From NCBI RefSeq assembly GCF_000717185.1, contig NZ_JNYE01000062.1:24107-88106 (forward strand): a stretch of DNA of 64,000 nt. The letters are read 5' to 3'. This document shows, in pieces, positions 62,178-64,000 of this stretch. This DNA is from Kitasatospora phosalacinea (GTDB lineage: Bacteria > Actinomycetota > Actinomycetes > Streptomycetales > Streptomycetaceae). Numbering within the stretch: the first letter of the stretch is position 1; each line of letters begins with the position of its first letter. The notes beneath the pieces were generated by a model that was not told where the DNA came from, made no database searches, and saw only the letters and a list, made by a program, of their open reading frames with translations. The position numbers were made by a program, and so were the translations under genes.

Positions 62178-63413
62178 ATGCACCGCCACGACGAGGAGCG
62201 GGCCGGGGCCGCGGTGCTCGGCCTGCTGGAGGACTCGCACCGGGCCGGGCCCCGGGACCTCCCGCGGCTGGTGCAGGACGCGGCCCGGCGGCTCGGCCTC
62301 ACCGGCGCCTGGATCTACCTGGCCGACGTGCAGGAGAAGTGCCTGACCGCGCTGCCCGTCCCGCCCGAGGAGGCGCAGCTGGCCGGGCCCGCGGGCCCCG
62401 CGGTGCTCGACGTCGACAACTCGCTGGCCGGCCGGGCCTACCGCACCGAGCGCGCCAGCACCGGCGGCGGGTCCGGCGCGGGGGGCGCGGGGGACGCGGT
62501 GGGCTGGGTGCCGATCGTGGACGGCATCGGGCGCCTGGGGGTGCTGCAGGTCTCCGCGCCCGCCCTCGACGAGGACCGGCTCGACTCCTGCCGGGCGCTG
62601 GCCTCCGCGACCGCGCTGCTAATCGCCACCAAGACGCCGTTCAGCGACCTGCTGGTGCGCACCGGCCGGCGCCGGGCGATGACCCTGCAGGCCGAGCTGG
62701 TCCGGGCGATCCTGCCGCCCCGCACGATCGGCAGCCGCCAGGTCACCTCCAGCGCCGTCCTGGAGCCCGCCTACGACGTCGGCGGCGACGCCTTCGACCA
62801 CAACCTGGCCGACCGGCACCTGCACCTGACCGTGGTCGACGCGATGGGCCACGACCTGGCCTCCGGGGGTTGCAGCGCCGTCGCCCTGGCCGCCTGCCGC
62901 TCCACCCGCCGGGCGGGCGGCACCCTCACCGACATCGCCGGGGCCATCGACGCCGCGCTCACCCGGTGGATCCCGGAACGCCTGCTGACCTGCGTGATCG
63001 CCGACCTCGACCTCACCACCGGCGCCCTGGCCTGGATCAACTGCGGCCACCCGACGCCCCTGCTGATCCGCCGCGGCCGCATCCTGGCCCGGGCCCTGGA
63101 GCGCCCCGTACACCCGCCGCTGGGCCTGCCCCTCGGCCTGCCGCGCACCGCACCGGCCGTCCACACCGCCCGCCTGGAGCCCGGCGACCAGCTGCTGGTG
63201 CACTCGGACGGCGTGACCGAGGGCCGGGACGCGGCGGGCGTCCCGTTCGGCGAGGAGCAGCTGGTCGAGGTGGTCTCCCGGGCGATGGCCGACGGCCTGC
63301 CCGCCCCCGAGGCGCTGCGCCGACTCGTCCGGCGGATCACCGCGCACCAGGGCGACCGGCTGCGGGACGACGCCACCGTGCTGCTCGCCGCCTGGCACCC
63401 CGACGGCGCCTGA
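62178..63413 (+). CDS. GAF-SpoIIE type PP2C phosphatase
   Basis: A 411-residue signalling protein. Residues about 10-155 form a GAF sensor (RLGLTGAWIYLADVQEKCLT). Residues 175-405 are a SpoIIE/RsbU phosphatase with EPAYDVGGDAFDHNLADRHL, VVDAMGHDLASGG, WINCGHPTPLLIRRG, LLVHSDGVTEGRD and RDDATVLLAAW, holding the metal-binding Asp residues. Such enzymes dephosphorylate anti-anti-sigma factors. ATG 62178 follows GGAGGTG. No anti-sigma partner is in the window. Confidence 0.92.
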   Translation: MHRHDEERAGAAVLGLLEDSHRAGPRDLPRLVQDAARRLGLTGAWIYLADVQEKCLTALPVPPEEAQLAGPAGPAVLDVDNSLAGRAYRTERASTGGGSGAGGAGDAVGWVPIVDGIGRLGVLQVSAPALDEDRLDSCRALASATALLIATKTPFSDLLVRTGRRRAMTLQAELVRAILPPRTIGSRQVTSSAVLEPAYDVGGDAFDHNLADRHLHLTVVDAMGHDLASGGCSAVALAACRSTRRAGGTLTDIAGAIDAALTRWIPERLLTCVIADLDLTTGALAWINCGHPTPLLIRRGRILARALERPVHPPLGLPLGLPRTAPAVHTARLEPGDQLLVHSDGVTEGRDAAGVPFGEEQLVEVVSRAMADGLPAPEALRRLVRRITAHQGDRLRDDATVLLAAWHPDGA

Positions 63414-63584
63414 GCACCCCTCCGGACGGCAGACGGCAGACGGCGGGCCGCGAGCGGCGAGCGGCGGTCGGCAGCCGACGCGGCGTCAACGCCCGGGCGC
63501 TGGGCGGGAATCCTCCGGCCGGTCGGGGGTAGACGCCGGGCGGCCCCGGTCCCGGGGCGGAGCGACACTGCGACGGAGGCGATC

Positions 63585-63812
63585 ATGGGGATCGGTGGCT
63601 GCATCATCCTGCTGGCGGTCGGGGCGATCCTGGCGTTCGGCGTGCACTGGCACCTGGCGGGCGTCAACCTCACGGTGGTCGGCGTCGTCCTGATGGCGGC
63701 GGGCCTGATCGGCGTGGCGGTGTACGCGCGGGTGCTGGGCCGCCGCCGCTACCTGGGCGGGCGCGGCGTGGACGAGGTGGTGGTCGAGGAGCGCCGCCGC
63801 GACGTGCTGTGA
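63585..63812 (+). CDS. DUF6458-like small membrane protein
   Basis: A 75-residue protein with two helices (GGCIILLAVGAILAFGVHW and LTVVGVVLMAAGLIGVAVYA) and a charged tail. The layout matches small actinobacterial DUF6458 proteins of unknown function. Confidence 0.75.
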   Translation: MGIGGCIILLAVGAILAFGVHWHLAGVNLTVVGVVLMAAGLIGVAVYARVLGRRRYLGGRGVDEVVVEERRRDVL

Positions 63813-64000
63813 CGGACCGGAACGCACGGCGACGGACCGGAGCGACAGCGGCACCGGAACCGGAACCACGAACGACGCCGGAGGGGCCCGGACCGTACGG
63901 ACGGACGCTGTTGGTGAATTCGGGTTCTGATCACTTCGCCTCGTCGACTGGTTGGTCGGTGGGGCGAAGTGCTGCGAAGTGGCTGGTGCGGGTTCGGGCT
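63813..64000. other. Right edge, non-coding
   Basis: No gene is visible. CACTTCGCC near 63940 pairs with GGCGAAGTG near 63963 and GCGAAGTG is then repeated, possibly a long-loop hairpin ending a gene that lies outside the window. Confidence 0.35.

Noticed and set aside
1..64000. Many long open frames antisense or out of frame to the genes listed
   Set aside because: At this GC content stop codons are rare, so shadow frames of hundreds of codons are expected. Their products are Arg/Pro/Ala-rich and lack family motifs.

Overview
The window is very GC-rich DNA with dense, often overlapping genes, frequent GTG starts, Tat and Sec secreted proteins, LPxTG surface proteins, a SARP regulator, ECF sigma factor and Ser/Thr kinase. 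This points to a Streptomycetaceae chromosome (Streptomyces or Kitasatospora type), probably an accessory or arm region. No rRNA, tRNA, CRISPR array or intact insertion sequence was seen.

Layout. 1-6050: a ferric-reductase-like flavocytochrome (cut by the window edge), then a dormancy or low-oxygen type island (Rv1733c-like membrane protein, zinc alcohol dehydrogenase, two universal stress proteins, remnants of DUF1876 and CBS-BON genes). Three GGnCCG-N2-CGGCCC palindromes sit in its promoter regions. 6328-9848: two overlapping GH13 enzymes (alpha-glucosidase and trehalose-synthase-like). 9931-11374: low-affinity iron permease family protein and an SDR dehydrogenase. 12596-16433: a three-gene operon for a LodA-like quinone-cofactor (CTQ) oxidase, its LodB-like flavoprotein and an unrecognised third protein. 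16495-17202: a secreted TNT-domain NADase-like protein. 17580-21680: a sortase-anchored DUF11 repeat protein. 22584-24029: secreted alpha-amylase.

24082-36318 is a nine-gene minus-strand sugar locus: lipoprotein binding protein, two permeases, GntR/HutC regulator, ROK kinase, DUF4127 protein, a fusion of an FAD-dependent oxidoreductase with a NanE epimerase, and a GH38 alpha-mannosidase. Nearly every junction is a 4-base ATGA or GTGA overlap. A GntR-like palindrome lies between it and a divergent Tat-secreted protein, and a second copy lies exactly 400 bp away inside that gene. This locus is the best candidate for an undescribed glycan catabolic pathway.

38657-43851: ECF sigma factor, AfsR-like SARP/NB-ARC/TPR regulator and a divergent Ser/Thr kinase. 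44156-46057: secreted PLAT-like protein and a thioester-domain LPxTG adhesin. 46835-53427: acyl-CoA dehydrogenase, DHFR-family reductase, ROK regulator with a divergent Gfo/Idh/MocA-UPF0303 pair, and an F420-type LLM oxidoreductase. 53688-57070: DoxX protein, then a minus-strand PAP2/micropeptide/hypothetical operon facing a TetR gene across a double palindrome. 57170-63812: PP2C phosphatase, stand-alone condensation-domain protein with a degenerate active site, SulP transporter, small secreted protein, GAF-SpoIIE phosphatase and a DUF6458-like membrane protein.

A recurring oddity is the number of deletion scars. Clear fragments of normal genes (DUF1876, CBS-BON, DNA methylase tail, glutamate-cysteine ligase tail, SGNH hydrolase, LacI C-terminus, ricin-B tail, plant-type peroxidase, probably a terpene synthase and a PP2C tail) are joined to unrelated sequence, and one wHTH gene is broken by an 8-bp tandem duplication.
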